Positions 1 through 14,696 of a stretch of 64,000 nucleotides of DNA are shown here, piece by piece. The notes beneath the pieces were generated by a model, which worked only from the letters and a program-made list of their open reading frames with translations, did no database searches and had not been told where the DNA came from. The DNA comes from Lytechinus pictus. Taxonomy: Eukaryota > Echinodermata > Echinoidea > Temnopleuroida > Toxopneustidae. The stretch is taken from positions 32,292,001 to 32,356,000 of the forward strand of contig NC_087246.1 of NCBI RefSeq assembly GCF_037042905.1, written 5' to 3'. Both the position numbers and the translations under genes were made by a program. How positions within the stretch are numbered: position 1 is the stretch's first letter; each line of letters opens with the position of its first letter.

Positions 1-650
1 AATTTATGTATATTTTTTGCTGCCAAATTAATTCCACTGTTTCTGATTGCTGTGTTATGCGATTGCTATGAGCCAAACTATGACAACTCTTCATTGATTT
101 AAGCTTTGTATATTCATCTAATTTATAAGATGAAACTAGTGGTCATTCCAGTTCTGCTCCATTGTGAGTTTTGGTAGTCTGATATTGCAAACTTCTCTGT
201 GTTTAAAGTGTTTGTGGAGGTTGACTATATTGTCAGAAATGCTGAGAAAGAACACAGACTTGCAATTTAATCGTTTTTCATAGTACTCTTGCGGTGTCTA
301 TAAGAGGTTCCACAGTACTACATGTAGCTAGTTCCTAATCGTGGTTTGATGCAGAGAGTATCCTCTGATTGCTTTTGGAAAAAAGAAGTCATCGGGTGTA
401 AGGAGAGCAATACTTGTCCACTTGGTCTAAACACCACTTACATGTAGTGTATATGGTTAGATATAGGCCTACTGTTCATGAACCAAATGTTCATTTGACA
501 ACATAATAAATAGTAATAAGTAGATGAAGTAGAAATTAGACCAACATGACACAAGATTAAATGAGATTTAGACTAATTATGTATGAAATGAAATGTAGTG
601 TCTACACCAAACGATAATGAGACAGAGTTGGTTGTGGACCGAATAGGTTA

Positions 651-1254
651 TTAAAGGGAAATCCAACCCAAATGAAAACTTGTTTTTAAAAGGAAAAGAA
701 AAATCAGACAAGTTGATAGGCGAAAGTTTGAACAATATAGGACAAACAACAAGAAAGTTATGAATTTTTAAAAATTGTAAATCTTGGTAATCACTATACC
801 CAAGGAGACTTCAAATTGGCCGCATATGGGATGTCATAGTGATGTAAGGCAAGGACTACTCTTTCATGTACTCCAATACATATTATGGCTAAAATGTCAT
901 TTTTCCTAAAAGTTTTATTTCAAATCATATTTTTCTTTCATGAGGACATAAAAGAATATACTACTTGGGTTATATGTAGATTACTGCCCCAGGGGGAATG
1001 GGTACTTATGAGAAAACCACAAATCCCTGATAATAAAGTACATGGCCTATGGGAAAGTTGTCCTTGCCCCTTGTCATAATTTACTTCCCCAGTTGCCAAT
1101 TTGAAATCTACATAGTATTAGTGATCTCAATTTTAAAACAGCTATAACTTTCTTATTGCTTGTCCGATTTCTTTCAAACTTTCACCATTCTGTTTAATTC
1201 ATTTTTCTCCTTCCCAACACAACATTTTATGACCAAGGCTGGATTCCCCTTTAA
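651..1254. mobile_element. MITE-like element with long inverted ends
   Basis: Ends read TTAAAGGGAAATCCAACCC and, inverted, TTAAAGGGGAATCCAGCCT. The similarity between arms extends inward past gaaagtttgaa and agaaagttat, well over 100 bp. The centre has a small open frame of no recognisable content. Confidence 0.75.
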
Positions 1255-4200
1255 GCCCGTGTGGAACTAGTCTAGCTGAGTAGACCAACTGCTTGTAGGT
1301 GAATTGAATGAACCGTCTAAATCACTAATCTGGTAATACTTAACTGTGCCATATTTATAGAATACTGTCCATCATGCTAGCCTTGTAACTTGATGGGTTT
1401 TTCGTGATTTCCTTTTTACATGAAAAGAAACAGCTAGAAAGTAAATCAGATATCTTGATGGGCCTCTAATCTCTTTACTTCCTTTCTATTTTGGGTATGA
1501 GATCATATTGAGCTGTGAGAATATGTACATAAATCGGTTCTACCTCAAAAGCTTAGTTGCAGAGAATTTTCACAGGTGGTCTATTGATGATAAAACATGC
1601 TAATACTATGTATTTCATGTGAAATCAGCCAAAGTTTAGAGAGGTTATGAAAGTATGAATCAATTGAGTATATCTACAGATATCTACATGTATGTATATC
1701 CCTATCTGTAATCCTAACATGCCTACATGTATGTCCTTGATATGTATTATGTCATTCAGGTCATTTTCAGGACTTATTTTGATCCATGAAATTAATTTTT
1801 ATTCATGTCCTTAATAAAAATTTGGATGCACTTTCAAAATAAAACTGTAATAGGGTCAAGGGTCATGAAATTAATTTTTATTCATGTCCTTAATAGAAAA
1901 TTTTATGCACTTTAAAATAAAACTGTAAAAGGGTCAAGAATTATCTGCACATGTAGCTAATCTGTAATCAAAATTGAAAACTTCTTCCCAAACTTTCATA
2001 TACAAAACCAGTTGTGACTTAGTTGCATCTTATATAAAATTGCCCATTTATGAACTTGTTTTTTTTTCATAATCATAAATTTTCAAGTACTATATTGACT
2101 TACATCAGACAGACAAGTTGTATGGATTGTTAATATGTATAGTTTTATTACATCTGGATGATTTTTTAAAAAATATTTTAATGTTATATATCCTCAGTCT
2201 TTGGTTGTTTTTATGTGGACATTCTCTTGCCCAATGTTAGTGTTTGATGTCTTCTGTGGTGGTCATTTTGCTTATGGTACAGCTATAATTCTCTATGATG
2301 TTATAGTGTGATATGAGATACAACTACATTTCAGGTGATATGAATGTGTATAATTTTCTTTTTTTGAATTCCCATCACAGACAGTACACTATATGAATTT
2401 TAATAATGTGCATATGTCAGGTAAAGTTTGGACAATCAGAATTTATTTGTGCATATTTAATGTTTGTATTCATGTATAAATGTCTGTGCACTTTTCAATT
2501 GTAAAATCCCTCCCCATTTATTTTTTAATGTAGTTTGTTGTTTTGTTTTGTTTTATTTTTCATTAGTTTTATATATATATATAGCGGCATTAAAACATGA
2601 CTTTTCATTTCTTACTTTTTTATATACTTGATGCAACAAAATACTTCAGATTTGTGGGGACCACCTCACCAAAGTGCGACATCACAATTTTTTGTGCATT
2701 TCATCCTTTTCATAACCATCTCATGATAGAGCATGATGAGAAATTTGTATCAATCGGTTCTTGTAGTTCAAGGCATGATATGGCCACATGAATGCCAAAT
2801 TTACCCTTTTGATTTCATTGTATATTGGTTCATAACTATTTGGAACCAGGCGTATATTAAACGGGGCTGAGTAGTTATTAATCGGGATACCTCACAAGCC
2901 CCCGTGAACCGATTCCCACCACTAAGTTTGAGATTTTGATATTTATAGCAGAATCCCTTGAGAACTATTATCCAAAATACTGAAATGCACAAAAACTGTG
3001 ATGTCATTGCTTTGGTCCTCAAATATACATGTACATGGTCTTTATATCTAAAAATGTGTTGAATGAAGTCTTTCTGTAATAGGCTTTATTCAGGGACCAC
3101 AAGATTTGTAGTAGGCTAAAGTTTAAAATGGTTATGAGTGTGTGGTATATTTTATTTTATCCATATTGATATGCAGGTGAATGATATTCAAATTACTTTT
3201 CTAAAGCTGCAATTAATCTAAAACTGAATGTATATAAAATCAAATTAAATGGAAATCAGATGAACTTTGAATAATTTGCTGCTAAAATTAGTTATATAGC
3301 AGCTTATATTGGATGTGCAGATGTAATTCAAATTATAGTACTTTTAATCTTAATACGTGGTATAAATGTGGTTTAAATGCGATGTGGCAGTAGCAATGAT
3401 GATCATACACAAGATGATTTACATGCTCACAAGATGGTCGCCATTCACTACCCATTTCAGTCAATATTTATTTGTGATTGGTCAAGCCCACCCCCCCCCC
3501 CCTGCATACTGAGCATGGTCCAGGCTGCAGAACTGATCTGTTCTGGTACAGTGTGTCAAATTACTGTGGAACAAAATTGTGCTTTGTACTATTCTAAAGG
3601 AACTATTCACATTAAACATGCACCATGTAATGTATCCGAAATGGTAACAGGGACAGCTTTTATGTCGTTGGGTGACGAAATGCTGTTTGTGGCATGTTCC
3701 CCGGGATCAGGATTCGGTGTGATGAGTCCTTTACTGTGGTAATTGTCAGTGAATGACAAGTTATTGTTAAACTTCAATGAAACAGTGCCCAATGGGAGTG
3801 TTTTATATTTTTTAAAGCATGTTGTCAGTGATAAGCTACTGAAGTCCGTACATCTGATTGGCAGAGAGAAATTTTGTCAGTGGATATCACAGGCGAGGCC
3901 CTCTGTGAATATCTCCCATGTGGAAAGAGCTAGTCTGCAGGCACAGACTGTTATTGGCACTTAGCCATAAAGTGGGTCTGAAAATAAAGCCTAGCACAGG
4001 TTTTAACTTGCTGTGCAAAATCTGGTTAGGAAGCCATACATTACTTGATTCTATCCAGTTCCCTTTGATATTAAAGGGTTTACATTCAGACCACTATTAG
4101 TGTGTTTGATATACAGAGGGCTTGTGCCTTCAAGTTATATAAAGAAATGTAATTGATTTACACTATGCACAATCAGACAATGCTATCAACTACATTCAAT

Positions 4201-6816
4201 ATCAATATTGCTTTTAGTTTGGTCTGGATCAATCACAAGTATTTGTATATGACCCTAGTCACCAGCAAATACAGGCTAAAAATGTGTAGTAATAAATAAT
4301 GTCTTACTAGTATAAAGTGGATGCACTGATGATATATAAATTTCAAAATTTTCTAAGGAAGTGGCACTTCATGGAATTCATGTTACTTGAATGGTATGAA
4401 AATCGTGCAATACACAGATAATACCGGGTTATATTTTGATTGCCATCCAGCTAAATGTACATTTGTTATATCACCATCTGTGAAATGGTTTGTATACTCA
4501 AAGGGTATGAGGGAAAATAAATATTTAGTCATCTATGACATAATTGTGTCGGAAGTTGTAATGCTTTGTTGAGTCCACCAACTGAAGGTAACTGTTTTGA
4601 AGGAGAATGGAACCATTGAAACCGGTTGAATTGCAGAAAACAGAAAAATCAAAGAAATATTTCAATGAGAGGAGTTTTTTTTATAGATAAAAATTGAATG
4701 ATTTAAAAGTTATGGTATTTGAGATCTCTATTAAATGCTTTGAATATCCTTCCATTGGCAATGCTACCAAGATCTCTGTAGTATTGACAAATAATTGTTG
4801 TAAATTACCATTAAAAAATAAACTAAAAAAAAAGTTTGGAAATCTAACTTTGATCGATTATCCCTCCTCGGTTTTAGTGAATATTAATATGCGATTGATA
4901 CCAATGAATAGATCATTTAATTCTCTTTAAAATGATACCCTACAACGATATGATTACGGTTATAAAATGTGGGGCAAGGTCAAAATTCAAAAGTTGCAAA
5001 ATGACACAATATTGAAAATCCCTGTTCTTTTTTTCCATGGTGATGAGTGAGTTTCTCAGCGTTTTCTTTTGTTTTCATGCACCTAAACATCAACATTAAC
5101 ATTGAACTCAAACACACCTGCGCAAGCAAACACATAACAAACAAACATGCATGGGTATTTCAAACCACGACTCAAAGTTTAAACATCACCACATAAACTA
5201 CAACAAAACATAAAAAATGAAGAAGCAGGGGCTTGATTTGAATGGATTTTCATCTCTATTGACACAGACAAAAGAATCATGTTCTTTATTGACCCTTCAT
5301 GACTATTTCTGCTCATTTTGCAGCTTTTCAATTCAGACCCCGTCCAACACTTTTGAATCCCGCTCTTTTCGTGATGGCATGATCATGACAAGCATGGTAC
5401 AGTATCATTTTAAACAGAATTAAATGATCTTTTGAATGATATCAAATAAGCATCGTGTAATATTGGCAGTTGAGAGAAATTAATGGCCAAACTCAGATTT
5501 CCAAACTTTTTTTTGAGGGGTTATATTAGTGTAGGTTAAGGAATATCCAAAGATTTAGCAAGAAAGTTTTTAGAATGTTAAGTTTTTGATTCGTGACATC
5601 ATATACAAGCAGCTGCCCATATGTTATATAATGTGAAATTCATAGATTTCAACATTTTGGAGTTCATGCCTAAAAATGTTCTTCTTTCAGGAGTGGATGT
5701 GAAAATTGTTCTGAAGTTACAATGAAACCCATTTTCCTTTTTTTTGTGAAAATGACATTTGATCGATTTTTCAAAATACATTCACAATACATGGGAAGCT
5801 GCTCGCATTTGATGTCACAATTCAAAATATCAATAACTTTTAAAATCTTGGATAGATTTTCCTTAAACCTTTACCAATATTTTTAAAATTATTTTCAGTG
5901 AACTTGCCCTCTTCAGCTCACAATCGCATCTTACCAGGCAGTTTCAAATGCAAAAAGTTAAGAATTTTTTTTTTATAGGATTTCAAGTTTTTATTGAAGA
6001 TATATATGTTTTTTTTCCATCAATAATAAAGTACTTTACACAAACAGTTTGTACAGAAGGTATCATCCAAAAACACAGAGTACAATAAAATATGATTTGG
6101 TCTTCAATGAATACATAGCAGACAAATTTATGAAAACAGATTAATAAAGTAAGTGAATTATTCAGTACCTAATTGTACATGAATGCTACACCCTAGGGGC
6201 ACTGTCAGTGCAAGATAGCTAACATGCTCATAAAAGGACCCTTAACAAGTAAACACCCTCTGATATCAGAGTACCCGAAACAAATACTTTGTAATGTCTT
6301 CCTAACCCTCAATTATACCTCTAAAATTTTGTTTGCAAGATAGGGTTGTAAAACACCCATTTTGTCTCATTTTGCAATTTTGTTATCCTGTCACGTATAC
6401 AAACGCACATTGTCCGGCCGTGAAAAAAACACCTTTTACATGCTTCTGTGTATATAAGCTCCTGTAACTTGCACTAATACAAAGTTTGTATGCTAATATT
6501 AACCTTGCACAACATAATGTGTTACACCCAGGGATTACTATGCAACGGAGCAAGTTGAATTCATCCCCATTGGACACGTGTGCATAAAAAAATCACATTA
6601 TTTTATTAGCCAATCAGCAGTAACCATTCTTAATTTGTAAAATTTACTATCCCCTTTGATAATGCTTTCATACATTTTCTTGAATTTTGATGTTTTGGAG
6701 AGAATGACCTAACTACACTCGGTACATTCAAGGTGCATTCCTAAACCAAATACTGACATAGCAATACATCCTTCACAGCATTTGTACCATCCCATTTGTA
6801 GACTTTAGAGCATTTG
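1255..6816. other. Non-coding stretch, left flank
   Basis: AT-rich sequence with a (ta)n run near 2572, a C run near 3490 and short random open frames of up to 121 codons that show no family signature. A possible MITE with inverted gacatcatat..aagcagct blocks lies at about 5590-5815. No gene is supported. Confidence 0.6.
1783..1940. repeat. Tandem duplication, ~80 bp unit, two copies
   Basis: The block catgaaattaatttttattc to ataaaactgtaa..gggtcaag occurs twice head to tail with a few differences. Confidence 0.8.
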
Positions 6817-7122
6817 GCCCGTATACTTAAGTCAGGTTTAGCTTAGACCACAGTCTAACTCTATGCTAAATTTATGGAGAGCCAAAAATTCAAAAATCTT
6901 GTTTATATTGTATATTTCTTATGTTTACTATTTTGCTTCCTTTTGCTTTTATAATGAATAGATATACTTCAAAATACTTCAGTTATCATTCACAGACAAT
7001 TTGGGTGTCGTGTACATGTGAGTTAACAAATTGGATGTGTACTGTTAAAGAATTGTGCCCCGATTGGCTCTCCATAGTTAAACCACAACTTTAAACCAAA
7101 CCCCGTGTTCAGAAAACAGGCC
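6817..7122. mobile_element. MITE-like element, family 2, copy 1
   Basis: Begins ggcccgtatacttaagtcag and ends gttcagaaaacaggcc, which are imperfect inverted repeats. A related copy lies at 24094-24364, in a CUEDC1 intron. Confidence 0.7.
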
Positions 7123-7544
7123 TTTATGTTTTAACAGACAAACTTTTATTACAAATGGTGGAAAAGACTGGCTACTACAGAAAGGAAATGCAAATCACAA
7201 AATTTCATTGTCAACGAAGTTAACTACACTAAAACAGAATACAAACGACTGATATATACCATGCTTAATCTAATCATAATAATGCCAAATGTAAAGTTAA
7301 ACATAAAATACATGTGTAACATATTATCATTTACTTTGAATACTATAAAAATCAGAAAGAGTTTTCTGATTTTACACAAACATTGCTTGACAAACAAATG
7401 CCTATAAAAACATCAGTATCAATGTGCAGCGTTTTTAGATACTGTATAAAATGGAGTCGAAAATAAGATGGTAATTTTCTGTTCCAATTCATCAAATATT
7501 AAGAATGTACTAGGTCATATGGAAGTAGTTTCTTTCTAACAATA

Positions 7545-7790
7545 TGACCGGAAGATAAATTTATAAAGATGTGAGATAAGGAAGAGAAGTGAAGAATGAG
7601 AGACAGATATTGACCATGGGGGGGGGGGTGGAAAAGAAGTATGATATTATCAACTAATCAATTGATAATTACGATATGAGTGGAAGAAATGGAAGATAAA
7701 TAAAGATGTGAGATATGGAAGAGAAGTGAAGAATGAGAGACAGATATTGAGGGGGGGGGGAAGAAGTGTAATATTATCAACTAATCATCA
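7545..7790. repeat. Tandem duplication with poly-G tracts
   Basis: The block gatgtgagata.ggaagagaag with tgaagaatgagagacagata occurs twice about 120 bp apart, each followed by a run of G and then aagaagt.taatattatcaac. Confidence 0.78.
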
Positions 7791-9846
7791 CCAAGGTATC
7801 AGGGGGAAAAAATATTTTATTTTCGGGGGCTACTTTTCACAATCTACTGCCTAAATCTGCAACATTGGATGAGCTTTAACATTGCAGTGAATGGGGATTT
7901 TCCAGGGCTATTTTGAGGATTTCAGGGGCAAAATTGCCCCGAGCCCCCGTGTAATTTTTTCCCTGCAAGGTATACATGTTTTGAAATTAATCAGTGAATA
8001 CATTTTTTTTTTCACAAAGCTGTAATCATGATTCATCAATGATTTCTCATTACTTTCAAATTTCAGTCCTGACTTGTATATAAAAATCAACCAATCAATT
8101 CACTTCTACATGAAAACTTTGGCAAATCAATGTTTCAACTCTCGGTTTTGATAACAGTATTGAAAACTACATAAAAAAAATAAGAATGAAATAAGTACAC
8201 ATTTTCAATTACATCGTAAGTGTCACCACTGACAAAACCTCAAGGCTGAAAGATTGAATGCAGAAAACTCTAGTTTAGAATAATTTACACAATAAATGTA
8301 TATTTAATATCAAATGAATTACACCATAACCAAGGGCAGATTCATGATTGACATTTCAAAACAAGTATTAGAAATAATAAAAATATGTTTATAAAGGACA
8401 TCAAAGCAATTTTGACAAAAATAAATTTGATAAGAGAATCAGAAACAAAAAAGGGTGAAATGTCAGCACAATATGAGAAAAATTGTTAAATTTCTTTTGA
8501 CAAGCAAAAAATGGGAGCGTAAGGAGGGGGGGGGGGGGGTCTGCCCCTGACTATTACCACCCCACAAAAATGTAACAATGCCTTAGATTCATGAAACTGC
8601 ATCAACTAAATTATGCATATCTTTTTTTTCAACGTTTTGCATCATTTGAGCAACAGATAAATCACAATACATGCATGTATTTCTCTAAGAATAATGGTGC
8701 TTTCAAAGATTCAAAGTCCATTTCAACCCTTCATATTTTAGACTGATTAAACTGCAAAATCACAATGAAAAATGGTTCAAGTAAAATAGGAAGTACATGC
8801 AGTAGTAATAGTATTATTTGGCATAATTTCTTTGGTATTCCCCGTGACCATGAAGAGTTTTCTATTTGTTCTACATCATGTTCATTTTTGTAGGGGTAGA
8901 GAACTGAATGATTTTCACTCATTTCAGGGACATTTTGAGAGTTCTGTAACAAAAACTTAAGTAACACATACCGATTCTGAATACCATTAAGCCTCGACTC
9001 GATTCAAATTCATATTGCTTACATCTCAATAGATTCATAGAAAAGAATTCATTAAACATTGACACTGTCCTCAGAATCACTGTTTCTTCTGGTAATTATT
9101 TCTCAACTCTCAAAGTTTACCAGTCATGTGCCAATAAATGACACTTCATAATACAATCAATTTATACACATAGTATACGTCGAAACAACAAGCAAGGTGG
9201 CAATCACATATTTCAATTACTCACAGAAGTACTTGGATTTGAATACAATTCAAGGCACAGCAGTAGATCACATGCCCCAATTTAATCATCACAATTTATC
9301 ATATTGCCAAATATACATGTAGTAATCTTAGAATGAGTTGTAAAAGGGAGCATAATAGAAAACAAATGAATGGAATGAATATTAGAATACAACAAAGTAG
9401 AGAGTACTGACACAACAAAAAGTTAAAAACCCTATGTAGGTTTGAACATTATATAAAGAGCATAAATATTTTTTTTTAATTGAGGATATAACAAAAGGTA
9501 CATTGTTTGACCTGGTTACACAAAGCTAACAAATTGATCACATAAGTAGGTTTGCACAGTATTTTATACATGGTGATCCAAGCAATCAATCATAGAAAAC
9601 AGCCAAGTGATCAATTGCTTTATAATATAGGGTTGTGTTATAAAACACTGGTCACATGATACGATAAAAATAAATTTTCTACATGATCAAACCTTGATGG
9701 GATCCCTGACACAATAAGGTTTTTACTGACGTTTGATGTAACACACCTGGGCCCTGTTTCACAAATGAAACTCTAAATATCAAACGCAACTAGATTTTCA
9801 ACCAATCAGAAGTGTACATCTTTGACATGCGTTTTTCAAACACAAC

Positions 9847-10075
9847 TGGGGCGCTGTGGTCTAGTGGTTAAGACTCACGTCTTTCAATCTGAAGGACATA
9901 GGTTCGATTCAAAGCCATGGCATGTTTTCCTTCAGCATGACATTTACCCACATTGTGCTGCACTCAACCCAGGTGAGGTAGATGGGGACAGGCAGGAAGT
10001 AATTCCTCAAATAGCTGTGCGCACCACAATTGGTAGACTTGCTAAGCCAGGGTAATAGCACAGTGGATACGTGTG
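9847..10075 (+). mobile_element. tRNA-derived SINE, copy 1
   Basis: A pol III A box tggtctagtgg (9857-9867) and B box ggttcgattc (9901-9910) sit at tRNA-like spacing. A body that includes cattgtgctgcactcaaccc follows, shared with the copy at 13550-13812. The 3' half is unrelated to a tRNA. Confidence 0.82.
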
Positions 10076-10954
10076 ATAAACAAATCCTTTATTAATCATT
10101 ATTTATTCATTTTTTGCAGTGGGCTCCTGGATGATCAGGAGAAACTTTATTATTGAATACTACCAATACTTATTGATTACAAATTTAATGAGACAAGGCC
10201 TTCTTTTGTCCCATGACTACTGTAAAAAGCTAATGATATAGTACTGTAGCATATGATTGGCCGAAAGCAGATTCTTTAAAAGAATTGTCAGGTTTATGAG
10301 ACAGCTCCTGAAGGTCTTTTTTTGGCGGGAAGTCACTTGATATCCCTTCCTGCTTTTCAAAGAAAACAAATATTCATATACATTTACATGTGATAAAAAA
10401 CACTTGAAATTACATACTGTTTTACAGTACTGTCAAATAAACTATGACTTTGGTCGCCGTGGAAAATTTACCTCTTTAAAGAAAACATACAAATTATCCC
10501 ACTCCTATTACACAAAATATAGCAATCACCAGAATGCCTAATTTTTGTATTGGCTTGTGCATAATAATCAATGCAATCAATTATAAAAATCAGTTTTGCA
10601 ACCAATACTAAGATCTATGTTATGGGGGCCTGATTCAACAGAAGGTACATGTAGGACTGACAATCGTAGCCATGATTTTGATGCATTATAATGTTCAATG
10701 TTGTTGGTAATTAGTTGTGGCTCAACGAAATTGCAGCGGGATATGCTTTTATGCTATTGAGATTTTCGAAAGCTTCAGAAGTTCAAACAAAAATAATGTT
10801 TTCATCTATCTCATACAGCAAGCTGATGCATCCAATATAATAAAATCCACAGTAATTATCCACCATGAATTTTCTTTTGGAGAGAATGTTACATTCATGT
10901 GATGCTCTCAATTTTCAAGTGCTATGGCCATGGCCACGAGGGAATTTCATTAAC

Positions 10955-11110
10955 ATATTTGTCATCGAACAAGTCGCCAGAACTGCCAAATTTCCCTTGA
11001 TTTGATTGACTGAGAAGTACAGATATCAGACTTGTTACTATGGTAACTATCAGATCAAACATACTTTGCCGGATAAAACATCTGACAAGTCCATTCCTAA
11101 AACACTCGAG
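10955..11110. mobile_element. MITE family 4, diverged inverted copy
   Basis: In reverse orientation it shows the ttactatggtaact core, ggataaaacatctgacaagt stem and tttcccttgatttgattg block of this family. The ends are eroded. Confidence 0.55.
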
Positions 11111-12244
11111 GGGGGGGGCCCTCGAGGTACAGGATCCTCCGCTTTTGTGGCGCGATTTAAACTTTGTTGAAAAACAACAAATTTGGCCAATTTAGGGATA
11201 CCCTATGCTTTGCATACTTTTTCAATTATGCAAGAACTTATTATGCCCCCTGGAACCAATGACTGTGGGGAGAAGCATAAATAGTCTCTCTTGAAATATA
11301 TCATTTACATTAGAAAACAAATGTGATATTTGGTTGTTGGTTGTCTACGAAAAAAAATACAAGTAGAAATCTTGGTGCTGTAGCAAAACACACCGACAAT
11401 ATCAAATGTCTGATTCCTACCTGCAACATACACATGTATGAGGTCATTCTGGTTGGTTGCTAGGCCTTACAACTATCAAAGGCAGTACGGGTTAATTAGG
11501 AATCACATGTAAAAACCTGTGTCACATGCTATACCTCAGGACTTCTTGATTACAGGACAACCTTGTACAATCCCTCTGATGATCCTGAAGATACATGTAG
11601 CCTTTTGTTTTCTGCAGTGTTTGAATTCACTTGGCCTACTATCAGGTCGTAATTGTGTAATACATCTTCTAATACCATCGTCATGGCTAAACCCACTTGG
11701 TCTACTAGTAGATGGTCTAACACTCAGATCATCTAATGTCATCATCATGGCTAAACCAACTTGGTCTACCATCAACAGGGGCTGCGGAACGGTTTTCAAA
11801 GTGGGGGACTGACCATGCAAAAAATTACAATCATATGGTCATTTTTAGGTTTTTGTACACGGTTTTGGAAAAAATAGGGGGGGCCTGAAGCCCCCAGCCC
11901 CCCCCCCTCCCCCGCTTCCGTGGCCCCAGATCAATCGGTCCAATTTTCACCTTGTCTAACCATCACGCATGTCGCGTCACAATAACGAATTCACCATTTC
12001 TATAACAAGTTTGCAATCAACCAATCATATTGAATGACTTTAGTAGCTTTTAACTATTATTGCAAATTTGTTATCATAACAAGTTTTATGACACAGGTCC
12101 CAGGTATAATATTCCCTTACTGTCATCTAGTCGAATGCCCAGATGGATGAATCTTGACTTTGTCTATATTTTTACACTTTGTCAAATGAAAATGTGGTTC
12201 TTAAACACTTCATCTTTTCATATAGACCAAGTTGTGTAAAACCA

Positions 12245-12417
12245 GGGGGCCGTTTCATAAAGCTGTTGGTAAGTTAAGAGCGACTTTAAGAACGACTGGT
12301 GATCCTTTCTTACGCGCTAAACCATCGCCAATGAATATACCATTTACCACAAGGAAGGATCACCAGTCGTTCTTAAAGTCGCTATTAACTTACGAACAGC
12401 TTTATGAAACACCCACC
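12245..12417. mobile_element. Palindromic MITE, family 3, copy 1
   Basis: Arms read gggggccgtttcataaagct and, inverted, agctttatgaaacaccc. The similarity runs through cgactttaagaacgactggt on both arms with a short central spacer. It is flanked on both sides by accagg. Confidence 0.8.
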
Positions 12418-13539
12418 AGGTCAATAGATGAAGTGGGTATAGCCGAACTGGAAAAAAGAGGCAAAATGGTAAAATTACCTTAGTGGCAATCATAAAATGG
12501 TCAAATAGTTGAACTGGTAAAAGACGAAGTAAGACCATGTGGGATAGGACCAAATGGAAAGTGGATGAATCGGATGTGGACCAAGTGGCAATTTACCTTT
12601 GTGTGAATAAAATTAAGACCAAAGTGGTTTTAGGAGTCACCTGCTTGAGATTTAGAACACCTAGGTATACTTCAAATGTGTTGCCTCAAGATCACAGCCT
12701 TATACCTCGTGGAAATGTCTGGGGGGAAACAGAATAAATAAGAAATATATATAAATGCCAGTTGTGGTTACAATCTCAAAATGACTTTTTACAGAACCCA
12801 ATATAATGACCACCCAAGTGCCTGTTTGTATGAATAAAAAATATGTGCCAAAGGATTTTGGAAGAAATTGTGTAATTGCTGAGTAATAAGCAAAATAAGC
12901 GCGGATTCGGGCACTTCCGTCGGGTCTTTATTCCAGCAATAGTAATATGCACTGTCCCACGTGTGCCTATCTGTGTTGGCGATCTTCAATGTGATCGTTT
13001 TTCAGCTTAGATTGTATGATTTCACAAAGTTCAGTTTATGTAACTGTACCAGATCTATATCCACGATGATACAGTTATACTTAACCTTGGTTTTACTGCA
13101 ACTACTTTCATTTAGCTTTAAGATGCATGTTTTTCCTGCTGTCCAAGAAATACAGCAGATTGAGATTTAACAATAAAGGAGAAAAAAAATTGTTAAATTT
13201 ATTAAAATCGCCCAGAGTCAAGTACAAATTCAAGTGATTTACATGTAGATCTGCAGTATAAAAGTACATTATACTATGTACCCATACCAACATTTGACAT
13301 AATTCAGAATAAGGAAAATATTTTATAATTAGATGCTTTTCAAGACTTAAAGACAAAATTAGTGAATGAATACATAGATGAGTGACCTAATAGACAAATA
13401 AATATCAATAATGATGAAGATGATGATAACAAATAACAACAATGTAAACAACCCAGAAAAATTTAGACAAAATATGAAGGTCAAATTTTATGAGAAAACT
13501 AATTATTACTACAAGATTGAAATTAATTGTACACATAAT

Positions 13540-13812
13540 AATAGGCATTTGTATAGCGCCATCTATCTAGAAAATCTATTCCGAGGCGCATTATTATTAT
13601 TATTACCCCAGCTTTAGCTCGAGCTGCCTTTCAGCGCGTGTGCATTCAAGGAATTAATCCTGCTAGGTACCCATTCACCTCACCTGGGTCGAGTGCAGCA
13701 CAATGTGGATAAATTTCTTGCTGAAGGAAAACACACCATGGCTAAGATTCGAACGCACAACCCTCTGGTTGAAAGGCGAGAGTCAGAACCACTAGACCAC
13801 GACGCGCCCACG
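13540..13812 (-). mobile_element. tRNA-derived SINE, copy 2
   Basis: Reverse orientation: A box at about 13790-13801, B box (GCGTTCGAATCT) at 13744-13756. The body includes cacctgggtcgagtgcagca, matching copy 1, and a 3' part with an (ATT)n run near 13590. It lies in the likely 3' flank of CUEDC1. Confidence 0.82.
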
Positions 13813-14696
13813 CCCACACATATCCAGCTATTTACTAGCAATTTATAGCAGGACAACTGAGTAAAACGAGCATGACAAGTACACATCACCAATAAGCAAG
13901 TTTATTACATGTACATTGACAGTATTTTCTGTCATAGCACCGTCATCATGTTCCAAAAAAAAATCAACAACCATAGAATATTATTATTAATAGCAATTAA
14001 TGTGCAATGAGTGCAATGTTTACTATGATTTCATCACCGAGTGCATTATGAGATGCTATTAAAATGAACATGAAAGAAGCAACAGATGAGCAGAAGAGGA
14101 AAATTGTTAGAATGTACATGTTCAACTATTTTTACCGTTAAATTCCCAATATCTATGCAATAAACAAACATCAGAGCATTGTTTTCACACACTGAAATTT
14201 CTAAAAAATTTTTAAGTTCCACTTCAATCTGAAAAAATATCAACTTCCTCATTTGGAGAGCAGATCGAAAACAAGTGACAAATTAATGTACATGTGCAAT
14301 TCTGCATTAAAGAAACGGTGTGGGGCAAAGACATAAATCAAAACAAAATTGGTTAATAGAGAGCACCTGGCTTTTATACCAAATTAACGATCTTTCAGGA
14401 GAGGGGATACTTATGTGTGAAAAAGTATTTCAAAAATAATAAAAAGAAACTTTCAAATTAAATCATTTGAAATTACATGTAATGCTGCAGCTATGTGATC
14501 ATTATTGGATAATATTGAAGACTTCGTCATGTCGATTATATACTGCAGCTTGACTGAACAAGACCAGTTAATAATTGTTACTGTAAAGGTAAGTAAGCCA
14601 CAAAGAACAGACTTTTCTGTTATTATTATTATCATTATTAAACGTTCATGGACATAACCACACATTGATGCCTAACACAAAATGGTTTACCCATTT

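Larger units (their letters stand above)
7791..14696. other. Non-coding stretch downstream of CUEDC1
   Basis: Apart from the listed SINEs and MITEs, AT-rich sequence with a long G run at about 8527. Part of it is probably the 3' UTR of CUEDC1. No coding frame is supported. Confidence 0.55.

Noticed and set aside
3377..3742. 121-codon plus-strand open frame.
   Set aside because: Runs through a poly-C tract, shows no domain-like pattern and has no supporting exons.
9847..9920. tRNA gene (A and B boxes present).
   Set aside because: No cloverleaf can be formed, and a SINE body shared with other copies follows. The same applies at 13744-13801, 28421-28473 and 31227-31290.
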